Source: Leptolyngbyaceae cyanobacterium RM1_1_2 (lineage in GTDB: Bacteria; Cyanobacteriota; Cyanobacteriia; Phormidesmidales; Phormidesmidaceae). From it: a stretch of 39,753 nucleotides of DNA. The translations under genes were made by a program, and so were the position numbers. Shown here one piece after another: positions 27,352 through 38,375 of this stretch (position 1 is the first letter of the stretch; every line of letters starts with the position of its first letter). The notes below the pieces were generated by a model. The model ran no database searches, had not been told where the DNA came from, and saw only the letters and a program-made list of their open reading frames with translations. The stretch spans positions 1 to 39,753 of the forward strand of contig JAAUQI010000044.1 of assembly GCA_012032345.1 (NCBI GenBank), read 5' to 3'.

Positions 27352-28240
27352 TACAGTTTGGGCACAAAAGTTTGGGTCGTCATGGGGGGGCGTTCATACT
27401 CTATGAGCTTTTGCCGGGGGGGAAGTTTCATCGGCTTGGGCGTGAGGTCTTCGTACTCGATGCAGCTTAGCAGGTGACTGATGCAGTTGAGCCGTGCTTG
27501 TTTTTCTCGTCGGCTTCTACGACGTACCAGGGCGATCGCGTGGTGTCTGTTGCTGCGAACATCTCGTCTTTGGCTTTGGAATATTCCACCCAGCGGGCAC
27601 GAGCTTCTAGATCCATTTCGCTGAGCTTCCAGCGCTTGATGGGGTCGGCCAGTCTGTCCTGAAACCGCTGCTCTTGGACTTCGTCACTCACAGAAAACCA
27701 GTATTTAATCAGGACGATGCCGGAGCGCTGTAGCATATGTTCAAATTCTGGGCAGGAGCGCAGAAACTCGACATATTCGTTGTAAGTGCAAAACTCCATG
27801 ACCCGCTCAACCCCAGCGCGGTTATACCAGCTGCGGTCAAACAGCACAATTTCTCCGGCAGCCGGGAGCTGAGCCACATAGCGCTGAAAATACCACTGGG
27901 TTCTCTCTTTTTCTGTCGGTTTGCCCAAAGCTGCGATCCGGCAGATACGCGGGTTTAAGCAGTCAGTAATTCGCTTGATTACGCCGCCTTTGCCAGCTGC
28001 ATCACGGCCTTCAAAGACAACAACGATTTTCAAACCCTTGTACTTCGCCCACTCCTGTAGCTTCACTAGCTCAATTTGCAGACGGGCCAGCTCTTTCTTA
28101 TAAACTTTTTTGCTGAGCTGCTCGGCAGTCGGGAAGTCATTGGATAATGTGTGGTTCGTATCGCTGGGCTTGTCCGGTTTTTTAGAATTTTTACCGTCAG
28201 CAACAGACTGCTTTTTGGATTTAGTCTTGGGTTTGGACAT
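27348..28240 (-). CDS. ppk2: Polyphosphate kinase 2 (PPK2), frameshift near the C-terminus
   Basis: This protein of about 297 residues (reconstructed) belongs to the PPK2 family, which moves phosphate between polyphosphate and nucleotides. Walker A VVVFEGRDAAGKGG (about residue 74 on), the lid 'ERTQWYFQRYV' and Walker B 'EIVLFDRSWYNRAGVERVM' are intact. The first 45 residues are a Lys/Ser-rich tail. Near 27496-27500 one G is missing. With it, the chain continues 'KARLNCISHLLSC' and '...PPMTTQTFVPKLY' to a TAG at 27348-27350, which is the family-like C-terminus. As written the frame stops early at 27467. The restored stop codon lies in the end of a MITE-like element. Confidence 0.9.
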
Positions 28241-28275
28241 GGGGCGATCGCCTCCCTAACGCTTTTATAAAGCCT

Positions 28276-29250
28276 CTAAGTCCTCTGGGCGTGGCTGGCA
28301 TAAGCAGCAAACGGCTCTTTAATCAGGCGGATGTAGAGGTGTTTGAAGGTTGAGCGTAAGACTCTGGGCAGACCAAAGTCAATGGGCACCAGTTTTTCTG
28401 GTAGCTGCCAGTCGGTAATCTTAAGCGTCTCAGGCCGCAGCAGCGGAAACGCGATCGCCTGTAGCTCAGAGCTGAGACCCAGCTGCTGCGCTGCCACCAG
28501 GGTAGGAACTTGCTGAGGATCAACGCTGAGAATCTCTACCACAGCGCGATCGAGGGCAAAAACATCAGTCGAAGCCGCCAGCAGCCCCAAGTCTCGCGGT
28601 TCGCCACCGCTGGGGCCATTGCCCTCATGCCCGATGATGCCGTCCAAAATCGTGAGTCCAGGGTTAATAGTCTGAGCCGTTTGCACCAGCATTTCGCCAA
28701 AGCGCTGGCGATCTTTGCCCGCTTCCATATGCCACCAGGCTTTCATCTTGCCAGGAACACAGCCAAAAAGATTTTTCACCCCCAGCGTCAGCGTCAGCTG
28801 CACATGTGATTTGACCTTGGGCAGATTGATCACCACATCGGCGCTCATTGTTTCCCGCGACAGCAGCAAACTGCCAAAGTCGGCACTCCCCGTTTCGTAA
28901 CGCTGGCCGTGTAGCTCCACAATCGGTAAACCAAGAGCCTCGACCAGCGGCAAATAGCCATTGGCCTCTGCTACTCCACGGGCGCTGCCAAAGGCTGGAC
29001 TATCTGCCAAAAACGGCTCTCCTCCCGCTGCTTTGACCATCTGCGCCACACAGTAAACTATCTCTGGGCGGGTCACGCACTCTTTAGTCGGTCGTGCCCC
29101 AGTTAGCAAGTTGGGCTTGAGCAGCACGCGATCGCCCGGTTTAACAATGGCGTTCATCCCGCCTAGCGGCGCTAAAAGCTGCTCTAGCGACTGACGCAGC
29201 GGCGAAAGCTCATAGGTGGTAGCGCGAAGCAGGCTAACGGTAGAAGGCAT
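28276..29250 (-). CDS. DUF362 domain-containing protein
   Basis: This is a 324-residue protein of the DUF362 family. It has typical segments 'RVLLKPNLLTGARPTKECVTRP', 'SADVVINLPKVKSHVQLTLTLGVKNLFGCVPG' and 'GLTILDGIIGHEGNGPSGGEP'. The family has a conserved Lys/Asn/Pro core and is often linked to iron-sulfur or metal-related proteins, but no reaction is established. There is no ferredoxin domain here. It starts ATG at 29250 and lies 35 bp upstream of ppk2 on the same strand, so the two may be co-transcribed. Confidence 0.85.
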   Translation of the reverse strand: MPSTVSLLRATTYELSPLRQSLEQLLAPLGGMNAIVKPGDRVLLKPNLLTGARPTKECVTRPEIVYCVAQMVKAAGGEPFLADSPAFGSARGVAEANGYLPLVEALGLPIVELHGQRYETGSADFGSLLLSRETMSADVVINLPKVKSHVQLTLTLGVKNLFGCVPGKMKAWWHMEAGKDRQRFGEMLVQTAQTINPGLTILDGIIGHEGNGPSGGEPRDLGLLAASTDVFALDRAVVEILSVDPQQVPTLVAAQQLGLSSELQAIAFPLLRPETLKITDWQLPEKLVPIDFGLPRVLRSTFKHLYIRLIKEPFAAYASHAQRT

Positions 29251-29414
29251 AGCTTATGAGTTTCCAGCGAGACTTTTTGTCTAGCGTAGCGAAAGGTAGT
29301 CAAGGTGGGGTAGATTCAATCGCTTTACCCTTCTGGAGGCTTTTTCTATCGAAAGAGGAAGCACCTATGATACATAAGAATCAGTGAGGCTTTGAGACAG
29401 TATATCCTTTCCCC

Positions 29415-30160
29415 ATGCTCAGCTTTTTTGCCAAAACCAGCGGCACCTGGATCAACGTCGCCACAGTGCTGCTAGGGACAGGCTGTGGGCTGCTGCTGCG
29501 CGATCGCCTGCCGCGTTCAATGCAGACAATCATCACCCAGGCGGTAGGGCTGCTGACGCTGTTTATCGGGGTGAGCATGGCAGGCAGTTTGGCCCAGGCT
29601 GAGGCTGGCCCGGTTGATGGGGTGATTTTAGGGCTGGTGGCGCTGGTGGTAGGGGGCCTGCTGGGAGAGTGGGGGGGAGTTGAGACTAGGCTAGAGGCGG
29701 TAGGCGATCGCCTGAAGCGGCAGTTTCGCGGCGGGGGCAGGTTTACGGAGGGTTTTGTCGCGGCTAGCCTGCTGTTTTGTGTGGGGCCGCTGACGCTGAT
29801 TGGCAGCTTGAACAATGGCCTCAGCGGTGATGATACGCTGCTGACGCTAAAAGCAGCTATGGACGGGCTGGCGCGATCGCGCTGACTGGCAGCTATGGGT
29901 TGGGGGTAGGCTTTTCGGCTGCAATCATTTTAGTTTTTCAGGGCGGGGTGTCGCTGCTGGCGGGGGGGCTGGCTCAGGTGCTGGGAGATCCCGCTGGCGA
30001 TCCAGGCATTTTGCTGGCAACGGGGGTCGGTGGCCTGATGATTTTGGGCCTGGGGCTGAATCTGCTAGAGGTGGGCAAGATTCGGGTGGCGTCTTTTTTG
30101 CCCGCTTTGGTGCTGTCACCTTTTATTCACGCGATCGCAGTCTGGCTATTGAGCCGTTGA
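29415..30160 (+). CDS. DUF554 family membrane protein, one frameshift
   Basis: Joined, this protein of about 248 residues has seven or so hydrophobic helices and the DUF554 (YdfK-like) pattern: 'GTWINVATVLLGTGCGLLL', 'TEGFVAASLLFCVGPLTLIGSL' and 'VGGLMILGLGLNLLEVGKIRVASFLPALV'. The function is unknown. One G is missing near 29871-29874, just before a GCGATCGC. With it, 'KAAMDGLAAIALTGSYGLGVGFSA' reads through. It is followed by an intrinsic terminator. Confidence 0.88.
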
Positions 30161-30245
30161 TGCAGCGCAAGTTCTTTACTCAGGCTGCATGTTCGAGCAT
30201 ATTCACAGTTGTGCCCCACAAAATGAAAAGGCTTAAGGCTCATTG

Positions 30246-30280
30246 AAAAAGCGCTCAGGAGTTCCCCCAGCGCTTTTTTT
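30246..30280 (+). terminator. Intrinsic terminator after the DUF554 gene
   Basis: AAAAAGCGCT (30246-30255) and AGCGCTTTTT (30269-30278) form a 10-bp stem, with seven T residues at 30274-30280. The stem is symmetric and could also stop transcription coming from the tRNA on the other strand. Confidence 0.85.
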
Positions 30281-30287
30281 AATTATT

Positions 30288-30364
<77 letters not shown>

Positions 30365-30489
30365 ACGTATCTCCCACTATAGCTGAGCTTGGCCCCAAGC
30401 GACAACTTATTCTTTGAGCGGCTTGAATTAGCACTTGAACTAGCAATTGTGATGAAGGTCTGCTTATCCACGTTTTGAGTGTTACTTGA

Positions 30490-32406
30490 CTACCAGCTCC
30501 AGCTCAGCCCCTGCTGACGCAAATGCGCCTGTAGTTCTGGCATATTTCCTGACTCTACAATTTTAGCCGGGGTCAGTCCCGGCTCTGCCTGCGTCACCAG
30601 CCATGCCGCTGTTGCCCCCGCTGCTGCGCCAGTGCTCCACTCGCTGTAGTGAATTCGGGTCACGGCGTTGACAATGTGGGTCACTGCGATCGCCTTGCCG
30701 CCTATCAGCACATTCTCCACCCCCTGCGGAATCAGCGCCTCCAGCGGAATCTGTGTGGGTCGCACGACAAATTCGCGGGCCGGAGCGGCGGTGGCTTCGC
30801 CGGAGGGTTCCCAGTTGCGGTAGCGGCAGCCGTGAATGTCAATATCGTAGTGGACAAGGCCCACCGCAGATGCCTGAAAATCTCTACCACCCGGCTGATC
30901 TTTACGCAAATCTGCCTCTCGTAGCATCAAGGCCGACTGACCGTAGGCGGCACGGCCCAAAATGCGCCGACCTTCCCGAATGTAAGGTGTCATGCTTAGG
31001 CCCGTCTGCGTTCCCATAGGGGTAGCGGCTCCGGCAAGATAAGTCAGGGGAAATTCTGGCGTAGCTTGGGTTTCGAGTAGCCACTTAGCAAATAGCAAAG
31101 CCCGGTCTTCGGCGTGCTTAAGGGACAGAGCCGAAATGCCCCCCAGCCAGTTTTGCCGCTGGCCGGAGGCGTCTAGTTCAGCGTCAGTTAAAATCAGCGG
31201 CGGATTCATCCAGTTCCAGTCATTGCCCCGGTTCCAGTTAATCATGGTGATGTCGCCAAGAGCGGGCAGGCCAGTATAGGGATTGTTGCGGGTGGTGCTG
31301 ACAATGCGGCGGTAGTGAAACAGGCTGCGTCCGGCAAAGACGGGAAAGTTCTCTAGCGCAAAGTTCGCAATATGCTCTGCGGCTTCATAAGTAGACTCGA
31401 CCTGGCTGAGCTGGGCCAGACTTTGACCGCTATCATCATGCAGCGCGATCGCAAAAGGATAGGTCAGCGCCTGGGTGCATTGGGGATTATTGCGATCGCT
31501 GCCGTTGATTTCCCCCGTTGTTTCACGCGCCTCAGATCCTAGCCGATGGGGAATATCTGCCCAGCCCACCAGTTCTCCGGTGTCGGTGGCGTCAATGACA
31601 ATCAGGCTCTCTCCCGGCGGGGGCTGCAGCCGAACTGCCTTTTTCTCAAAGGTGGCGCTGGGTGACCAGCTATACCAGTCGCTGATTTCCTCAGATAGTC
31701 TGCCAGCGGGCACGTAGTCAACCTGTCGGGGCTTTCGCTGCACGGCATAGACAGCGCTAATATTTTGTCCGGCGGCGTCAAATTCAGCGCCCTTAAAGGC
31801 GGTTGCCGTCAGCCAGAGACTCTGAGGCGCATTTTGAGCGGCCTGCTGCAACAGCTCTGCCGAGGCTGTCGCCCCGGCCATCGGCGGAAAGCATAGCGTC
31901 CCCACCCAGCAGGCATTGATATCAGCCACCGAGACTGGGCTATCTACAGGTACCCAACTGGGCAATGTCAGCGGCTGCTGGGCAATGCGCTGGCGAAAAC
32001 TCGCCCAGCTAGGTGAATAGTTTTGGCGATCGCGCATCTGTAGTGACTCATCTAGAGCCGAGACGCCCTGACTGCTGATTTGCCCTCCCAGCCACGGTGT
32101 TAGCTCAATCAGGCAGGTGGTTGCCCCTGACTGCATCGCCTGGGCCGCTGCTGCCACCCCCCCCAGGGAACCGCCAATCACCACCACCTGACACTGCTGC
32201 ACTGACTGGGGCTGAGGCCGAGGACTGAGCTGGGGCCGACCGTTAAAGGCAGCAGGCTGCGGTAGTGTCTGCTGCAAGCTGGGCTTAAGCATCGTGAGCG
32301 TTACGGTATCAGAGAGGGCGATTGGCTGACAGGCTGACAACAAGGCGGCTACCGCTGTCAGGAAGGCCGACCCCAAACGAGAATTTTTTAGCGGCTGCGA
32401 TCGCAC
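30490..32406 (-). CDS. FAD-dependent oxidoreductase, predicted lipoprotein
   Basis: This is a 638-residue protein with a lipoprotein signal (helix then lipobox LLSAC near residues 22-26), a Pro/Gln-rich linker and a dinucleotide-binding motif VVVIGGSLGGVAAAAQAMQSG (about 74-94). The family pattern 'LIELTPWLGGQISSQGVSAL' and 'LIVIDATDTGELVGWA' follows, then 'VENVLIGGKAIAVTHIVNA' near the end. It belongs to the FAD-dependent oxidoreductase group (PF12831-like); the substrate is unknown. The start codon is a GTG at 32406 inside a GCGATCGC context, so a longer N-terminus lost by an indel cannot be excluded. Confidence 0.85.
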   Translation of the reverse strand: MRSQPLKNSRLGSAFLTAVAALLSACQPIALSDTVTLTMLKPSLQQTLPQPAAFNGRPQLSPRPQPQSVQQCQVVVIGGSLGGVAAAAQAMQSGATTCLIELTPWLGGQISSQGVSALDESLQMRDRQNYSPSWASFRQRIAQQPLTLPSWVPVDSPVSVADINACWVGTLCFPPMAGATASAELLQQAAQNAPQSLWLTATAFKGAEFDAAGQNISAVYAVQRKPRQVDYVPAGRLSEEISDWYSWSPSATFEKKAVRLQPPPGESLIVIDATDTGELVGWADIPHRLGSEARETTGEINGSDRNNPQCTQALTYPFAIALHDDSGQSLAQLSQVESTYEAAEHIANFALENFPVFAGRSLFHYRRIVSTTRNNPYTGLPALGDITMINWNRGNDWNWMNPPLILTDAELDASGQRQNWLGGISALSLKHAEDRALLFAKWLLETQATPEFPLTYLAGAATPMGTQTGLSMTPYIREGRRILGRAAYGQSALMLREADLRKDQPGGRDFQASAVGLVHYDIDIHGCRYRNWEPSGEATAAPAREFVVRPTQIPLEALIPQGVENVLIGGKAIAVTHIVNAVTRIHYSEWSTGAAAGATAAWLVTQAEPGLTPAKIVESGNMPELQAHLRQQGLSWSW

Positions 32407-32558
32407 TGTCTAGCTCCAAAACCCGACCTGTACCGTAGCATTCGCTGAGCCTAGAATGTGGGGGCCAAAAGAAAGTTTTATAAATAAAACGTCTCAAAGG
32501 CAATAGCTGGCTGGCTGGCGTTTACCTTAGATCCTAGAGATCTAGATCTAGGGAAGTA

Positions 32559-34318
32559 ATGCCAAAACCGCTTCGCCCAGCCCAACTGCTGCCAGGAGCA
32601 TTGAGAAAAGCTCATTTCCGACTGCCGCAGATAAAGTCCTTTCCTCGTCCGGTTCGCTATGCGCTGGGGGCGGGTTTTTTGCAAATGCTGCTAGCAGTCC
32701 CGGCGATCGCAGCTGAGCGGATTTATCTCAACTATTCGGTTTTAGAAAGAGCCATCCCGATTGAAGATCTCGAAGTTTATGCCCGTGAGGGCAAACTCAG
32801 CCGCGAGCTGCGGGCTTATGCCCGCTATTTTTCTGAAGATCAGCTGGCGGCGCTGCAGTCTGGTTTGCTGGTTAAAGCCGATTTAGACGTGGTCTCTGTC
32901 TCCCAGTTTCTCTATACGCCCCAGGGCGAGGCAGTGCTAACAGAGCTGGGTAAAGTGATTCGCACCGGGGCGCGGCAGCCCGGCTTCTCCGCGATTCGGG
33001 CGGCGGTGATTTTGGCGGCGGCTGACGAAGATGGGCTGACGCTGTTAAACGTGCTGAAGCAGTTTCCTACCCCTGAGATTCGAGTTGACCTTAGACGGTC
33101 GGCTCAGATTGCTCGTGAAGCTTTTGATCAGGTGAACCAGACTGAGATTGCCGTCAGAGCAGTTAAGGCCCAGGCCCAGCAGGCTATTCGAGCAGATCCG
33201 GCAGCCAGCAGCGCCTCGGTTTTTGACTGGGTGTCCCTAACTGCTGAAGGGCCTCATGGCTGGGAGAAAAGGCCCCTAAATCCGGCGATCGCAGATTTTC
33301 CTGCCGATCTCTATCTGCCCCAGATTCGTCAGGCTGCTCCGGTAGTGGTAATTTCTCACGGCCTAGGCGCGATCGCACTACGCTGGCTTACCTAGCTCGG
33401 CACTTGGCTTCTCACGGTTTTGCTGTGGCTGTGATCGAGCATCCCGGCAGCAGCGCCCAGCAGATTACCGACCTGCTAGCCGGTCGAGCCACCCAGGTGA
33501 TTGCCCCAGAAGAGTTAATTCAACGTCCGCTGTCGATCCAGACGCTGCTAGATGCTTTGGCGCGGCAGGCTGAGGCGAATCCTGAATTGGGAGCCAGGTT
33601 GAATTTGCAGCAGGTAGGCATACTCGGCCAGTCCTTGGGGGCTTACACCGCCTTGGCCTCAGCCGGAGCCACCCTCAACCGCCCCCAGCTAGAGCGCAGT
33701 TGCCCCCCTGGCTTTGACTCTCTCAACCTGTCGCTGCTGCTCCAGTGTTTGGCGCTACAGTTACCGTCAGAGACCCCTGAGCTAGCCGACCAGCGGATCA
33801 AAGCCGCGATCGCCATCAACCCCCTCGGCAGCGCTATTTTTGGTCAGGACGGGTACCGCCAAATTGACGTGCCGCTGATGCTGGTGGGCGGCAGTGCCGA
33901 TACGGTGACGCCGACGCTGGCTGAGCAAATTCGCCCTTTTACCTGGCTCAGCCAGCCCCAGCGATATCTCTTGCTAATGCAGAAAGGCACCCACTTCTCG
34001 ACCCTGGATGATGCTGTCGAGGGGGAGGGAGTCATCCCCCTGCCTGAAAACGTGATTGGCCCTGATCCAGCCCAGGCAAGGCGCTATATCCAAGCGGTCA
34101 GTCTGGCCTTTTTCAAAACCTATCTGAGCCAAGAGGAAGACTATCGAGCGTTTCTAACGCCGGCCTACATCAGCCTGCTCAGCGGTAGGGCATTGCCGCT
34201 GAGCCTGGTGCAGTCCCTGGCCCCCGAGCAGCTACCGCGACAGGCGACGGTAGAGAACGCTATCGTGGAAGCATGGCAGCAAGAAGACAGCGCATCTCTG
34301 CGCGGTGGCGGGACTTAG
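32559..34318 (+). CDS. Alpha/beta hydrolase with DUF1400 domain, one frameshift
   Basis: Joined, this is an exported protein of about 586 residues. A signal peptide ends near 'AVPAIAAERIY'. A DUF1400 domain (about 45-170: 'YSVLERAIPIEDLEVYAREG', 'FLYTPQGEAVLTELG') precedes an alpha/beta hydrolase domain with 'VVISHGLG', the nucleophile elbow GILGQSLGAY and a His late in 'LLMQKGTHFSTLDD'. It resembles PAF-acetylhydrolase-like or DUF1400 hydrolases of cyanobacteria; the substrate is unknown. One G is missing near 33368-33373 before GCGATCGC. With it the chain reads '...DRTTLAYLARHLASHGF'. Its 3' end overlaps the ABC transporter gene by 46 bp. Confidence 0.9.
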
Positions 34319-36107
34319 GGCGATCGCTTTCGATTTATCAGTACGGGCGACGGGCGGTTGAGCTGGTCTGGGAGACAAACTGGCGGCTGACGCTGGCACT
34401 GGGGGGTTTAACAATTGTGGCGGGGCTGCTACCCGCCGCGATCGCCTACGTGGGCAAGCTGATTGTTGATGGTGTGGTGCAGGCGGCGCAGTCGGGGCTG
34501 AGAGCCGATCGCATGGCAGCGCTGGGCTATTTGGGGCTAGAGGCAATTTTGGTGGCTATCATGGCTGGGGGGCGGCAGGGTCTGAGCCTGAGCCAGTCGC
34601 TGCTGCGGGTGCTGCTGGGGCAGAAGGTGAATGTCTTAATTTTAGAAAAGGCGCTGACCCTGGATCTGGCCCAGTTTGAAGATTCAGAATTTTACGACAA
34701 GATGACCCAGGCGCGGCGGGAAGCCTCTAGCCGTCCGCTGAGCATGGCCAGCCGCACGTTTGGTCTGGTGCAGGATGGTCTGGCGCTGATAACCTACGGC
34801 GGCCTGCTGCTGCAGTTTTCGGGCTGGGCGGTGCTGCTGCTGCTAGGGGCAACGATTCCTGCCTTTGTGGCGGAGACTTACTTTGCCGGGGCCGCCTTTC
34901 GGCTGTTTAAGTGCGATCGCCCGAAAACCGTCAGCAAACCTATCTAGAGGTGCTGCTGGCCCGTGAAGACTATGCCAAAGAGGTGAAGCTGTTTCAGCTC
35001 GGCCCGATGCTGCTGCAGCGCTATCGAGATATTTTCCAGCAGCTCTACGCCGAAGATCGAGATCTCACCATTCGTCGCAGCAGCTGGAGCTTTGGTCTCA
35101 GCCTGCTGAGTACAGCCGCTTTCTATGGCGCTTACTGCTGGATTTTGCTAGAGGCGATCGCGGGGCGAATTTCTTTAGGCGACCTGACCATGTACCTGAC
35201 GGTGTTTCGGCAGGGTCAAACCACGTTTGCCTCTGGGCTGAGCGGCGTTGGCGGCATGTATGAAGATGGCCTCTATCTGTCGAATCTGTATGAGTTTTTA
35301 GAGCGGCCTGTGCCAGCCGAGCAAGGCTATGCCCGCTCTGGCCCAGTCCCTCAAGACGGGCTGCGCTTTGAGCAGGTGTCATTTACCTACCCTGGGGGAA
35401 CGCAGCCTGCTTTGCAGTCTGTTTCCTTTCATCTACAGCCGGGGCAAAAACTGGCGATCGTGGGAGAAAATGGCTCCGGCAAAACGACGCTGATTAAGCT
35501 GCTGACCCGGCTTTATACGCCCACCTCAGGCCGAATTTTGCTAGACGGACTTGACCTGCAAGACTGGAGCGCAGATGTCTTAAAACAGCGGATTGGCGTC
35601 ATTTTTCAGGACTTTACCCGCTATCAGTTCACGGTGGGAGAAAATATTGGCGTTGGGGATGTAGATCACCTGGAATCAGGCGATCGCTGGCGCAGCGCCG
35701 CCCGCAAAGGTACCGCCACCCAGTTTATTGAATCGCTGCCAGCAGGCTTTCAGACTCAGCTAGGCCGCTGGTTCAAGCACGGCCAGGAACTCTCCGGCGG
35801 CCAGTGGCAAAAGATTGCCCTGTCTCGCGCTTTTATGCGCACCAGTGCCGACATTTTGGTGCTGGATGAACCCACTTCGGCTATGGACGCTGAAGCTGAG
35901 GTCAAGCTGTTTGATCAGTTTCGCGCCGTCACCCAAGATCAGATGGCAATCCTGATTTCTCACCGCTTTTCGACGGTGCGGATGGCCGATCAGATTATGG
36001 TGCTGGCCGCTGGCAAGCTGATTGAGCAGGGCACCCATGCAGAACTCCTGCAGCAAAATGGCCGCTATGCTCACTTGTTTACCTTGCAGGCGGCTGGCTA
36101 CCAGTAG
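34273..36107 (+). CDS. ABC exporter, fused permease-ATPase, one frameshift
   Basis: Joined, this is a protein of about 611 residues. The N-terminal half has six membrane helices ('LALGGLTIVAGLLPAAIAYV' and others). The C-terminal ATPase has Walker A IVGENGSGKTTLI, the Q-loop 'IGVIFQDFTRYQFTVGENI', the signature LSGGQWQKIALSRA, Walker B ADILVLDEPTSAMD and the H-loop 'LISHRFSTV'. It is an exporter-type half transporter likely to work as a dimer. One G is missing near 34913, where TGCGATCGC should read TGGCGATCGC and give 'FRLFKWRSPENRQQ'. It overlaps the hydrolase gene upstream, so the two are probably translationally coupled. Confidence 0.92.
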
Positions 36108-36178
36108 AATTTTTAGGGGTGTTTCATCTACCCCCACAGTCAATGTATCTTTTTCTCTTTAGGACTACTTAGGACTCC

Positions 36179-36391
36179 CTAAAGCTGATCTGGGTCAATA
36201 CCGAGTTCTCTTAGCTTGGCCAGCGCCTGATCTAGCTTTTGCTGCGCCCAATTGCGCTCCTGGAATAGTTCTTCTGGATCTTTAAAGCGATCGCCATCAG
36301 GATAAAACAGCGCCAGTCCGTCCTCAAACATATCGAATTTGATGCCTAGCGTGGGTGAAATCCAGGGCAGGTTGAGGCGCGTCAGCAGCAC
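36179..36391 (-). pseudogene. Uma2-like C-terminal remnant
   Basis: A 70-codon frame (open without an ATG back to about 36490) ends with 'LFYPDGDRFKDPEELFQE', a coiled stretch and 'LAKLRELGIDPDQL', which matches the usual tail of long cyanobacterial Uma2 proteins. The nuclease core is missing because the upstream part runs into the next gene. It is probably a relic, or a small gene starting GTG at 36391. Confidence 0.45.
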
Positions 36392-36518
36392 GGGGCATTC
36401 TTTTGGTACCTGACGAGTCAGCCCCCAAAATTCAAAACTGTCGGGGTTCTCTCGCAGTGCCGATGGCAGGCGGCGGGCGACAGTTTAAGCTTTGTAAAGA
36501 GTTTTCATAGGGCTGGTG

Positions 36519-38248
36519 ATGGATCGAGTCGATTTCAGCGTGTTTGGGCGGTTTTGGGCGATCGCTAAGGGCTACTGGTTTAGCGATGAGAAATGGAAAG
36601 CCAGGGGGCTGCTGCTGGTGGTCGTCGTTTGCCTGCTGGCCTATACGGGCCTTAGCGTGCTGCTAAACAACAAGCGCGGGGTGATGATTTCGGCCCTGTC
36701 GGCTCAAAATGAGTCGCGCTTTTGGCAAACCGTGAGCGTGTTTATTGTGGTGCTGGTGCTGTATGCGCCCCTGCTGGCAGCTTATACCTATCTGCGCGAT
36801 CGCCTGGGGCTGGAGTGGCGGCGCTGGCTAACTAATCACTTTGTCAACCAGTACTTTGAAAACCGCGCCTTTTACCAGCTCAACCAGAGCGCCCCTGAAA
36901 TCGATAACCCCGACCAGCGGATTGCTGAAGACGTGCGCAGCTTTACCCAGGAGTCCCTCACCTTTGTGCTGATTATTGTAGACTCGCTGCTGGAGGTGAT
37001 TGCCTTTAGCGGGGTGCTGTGGGGCATTTCCCGATCCCTGGTAATTTTTCTGGTTTTGTACGCGGTGGTGGGCACTCTGATAGCCGCCTTTATTTTTGGT
37101 AAGCCTCTGGTGCGGCTAAATTTTGAGCAGCTCAAACGCGAGGCCAACTTTCGCTTTAGCCTGGTGCGCATTCGAGAAAATGCCGAAGCGATCGCCTTTT
37201 ACCAGGGCGAAGTGCAGGAGTCGCATCGGGTTAAAGATCGCTTTCTCGCCGCCTTTGACAACTTCAAAAACCTGTTGTTTTGGGAACTCAACCTCAACGC
37301 CCTGACCAATGCCTACGAGTTTATTCCCTACGTGCTGCCTGCGATTGTAGTGGCCCCCAGCGTCTTTTCGGGTGATTTAGAAGTCGGCAAAGTCACAGAA
37401 GCCCAGGGTGCTTTTGTACGGGTGTTCTTTTCGCTCAACGTAATTGTGGCCCGTTTCCAGTCGCTGACGGCTTTTGGCGCTGGCATTGACCGCCTCTATA
37501 CCTTTGCCGATTTTCTCGGCGGTGCCATAGCCCCGGCCACTGAGGAAAAGCCGCTAATCCAGCTCCAGAGCGCTGACGAGCTTGCCTTTAATGACCTGAC
37601 GCTGCAAACTCCCAACTACCAGCGGACTCTCCTTGAAAATCTCTCGCTCCAGGTTCCAGCTCAGGAAGGACTGCTGATTGTGGGGCCAAGCGGCTGCGGC
37701 AAAAGCTCACTGCTGCGGGCAATGGCAGGGCTATGGAACTCAGGCTCTGGGGCGATCGCCCGTCCAGACTTAGAAAACATGCTGTTTTGCCGCAAAAGCC
37801 CTACATGGTTTTGGGGACGCTGCGCGATCAGCTTGCCTACCCCAACGTGCAAGCCGAGATTGCAGACGAAAAGCTGCTACAGATATTGCAGCAGGTGAAT
37901 TTGCCTGACCTAGCTGAGCGCTTTGGCGGCTTAGAGGCCGAACAGGACTGGGGCGACGTGCTGTCTTTGGGTGAGCAGCAGCGGCTCACATTTGCGCGGC
38001 TGCTGGTGAATCAGCCTGACTACGCCATCCTTGACGAGGCTACCAGCGCCCTGGATATAGAGAACGAAGCCAGCCTCTATCACCACCTGCAAACCCTGCA
38101 AACCACCTTCGTCAGCGTTGGCCACCGCCGCACCTTAGCCGCCTATCACCAGCACGTCCTGCAGCTCGATCAGAACCAACACTGGCAGCTGCGATCGCCT
38201 ACAGACCTGCTCGAAACCGTCGCTAAACCCCTGAGCGAAGCTGTCTAG
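36519..38248 (+). CDS. ABC transporter of the SbmA/BacA-YddA (ABCD) type, one frameshift
   Basis: Joined, this is a protein of about 576 residues. The N-terminal membrane domain ('VVVVCLLAYTGLSVLLNNKRGV', 'ERSFTQ'-like 'VRSFTQESLTFVLIIVDSLLE') is of the ABC_membrane_2 type. The ATPase domain has Walker A LLIVGPSGCGKSSLL, 'GTLRDQLAYP', the variant signature LSLGEQQRLTFARLL and Walker B 'DYAILDEATSALD'. Relatives import or export peptides, vitamin B12-like compounds or fatty acids; the substrate here is unknown. One T is missing in the run 37785-37788, where 'LENMLFLPQKPYMVLGT' should read through. The ATG at 36519 is preferred over a GTG three bases earlier. Confidence 0.9.
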
Positions 38249-38375
38249 CTCATAACAGCGATAGCTCAAGATCAACCAGGGCGATCGCCCCTGCGGGGTT
38301 CTGAGTTGCCAATACAATATCTGCAAATAAAACGCTGTAGTATTAATTCAGCATCCATCATACCGGGGAAATATC

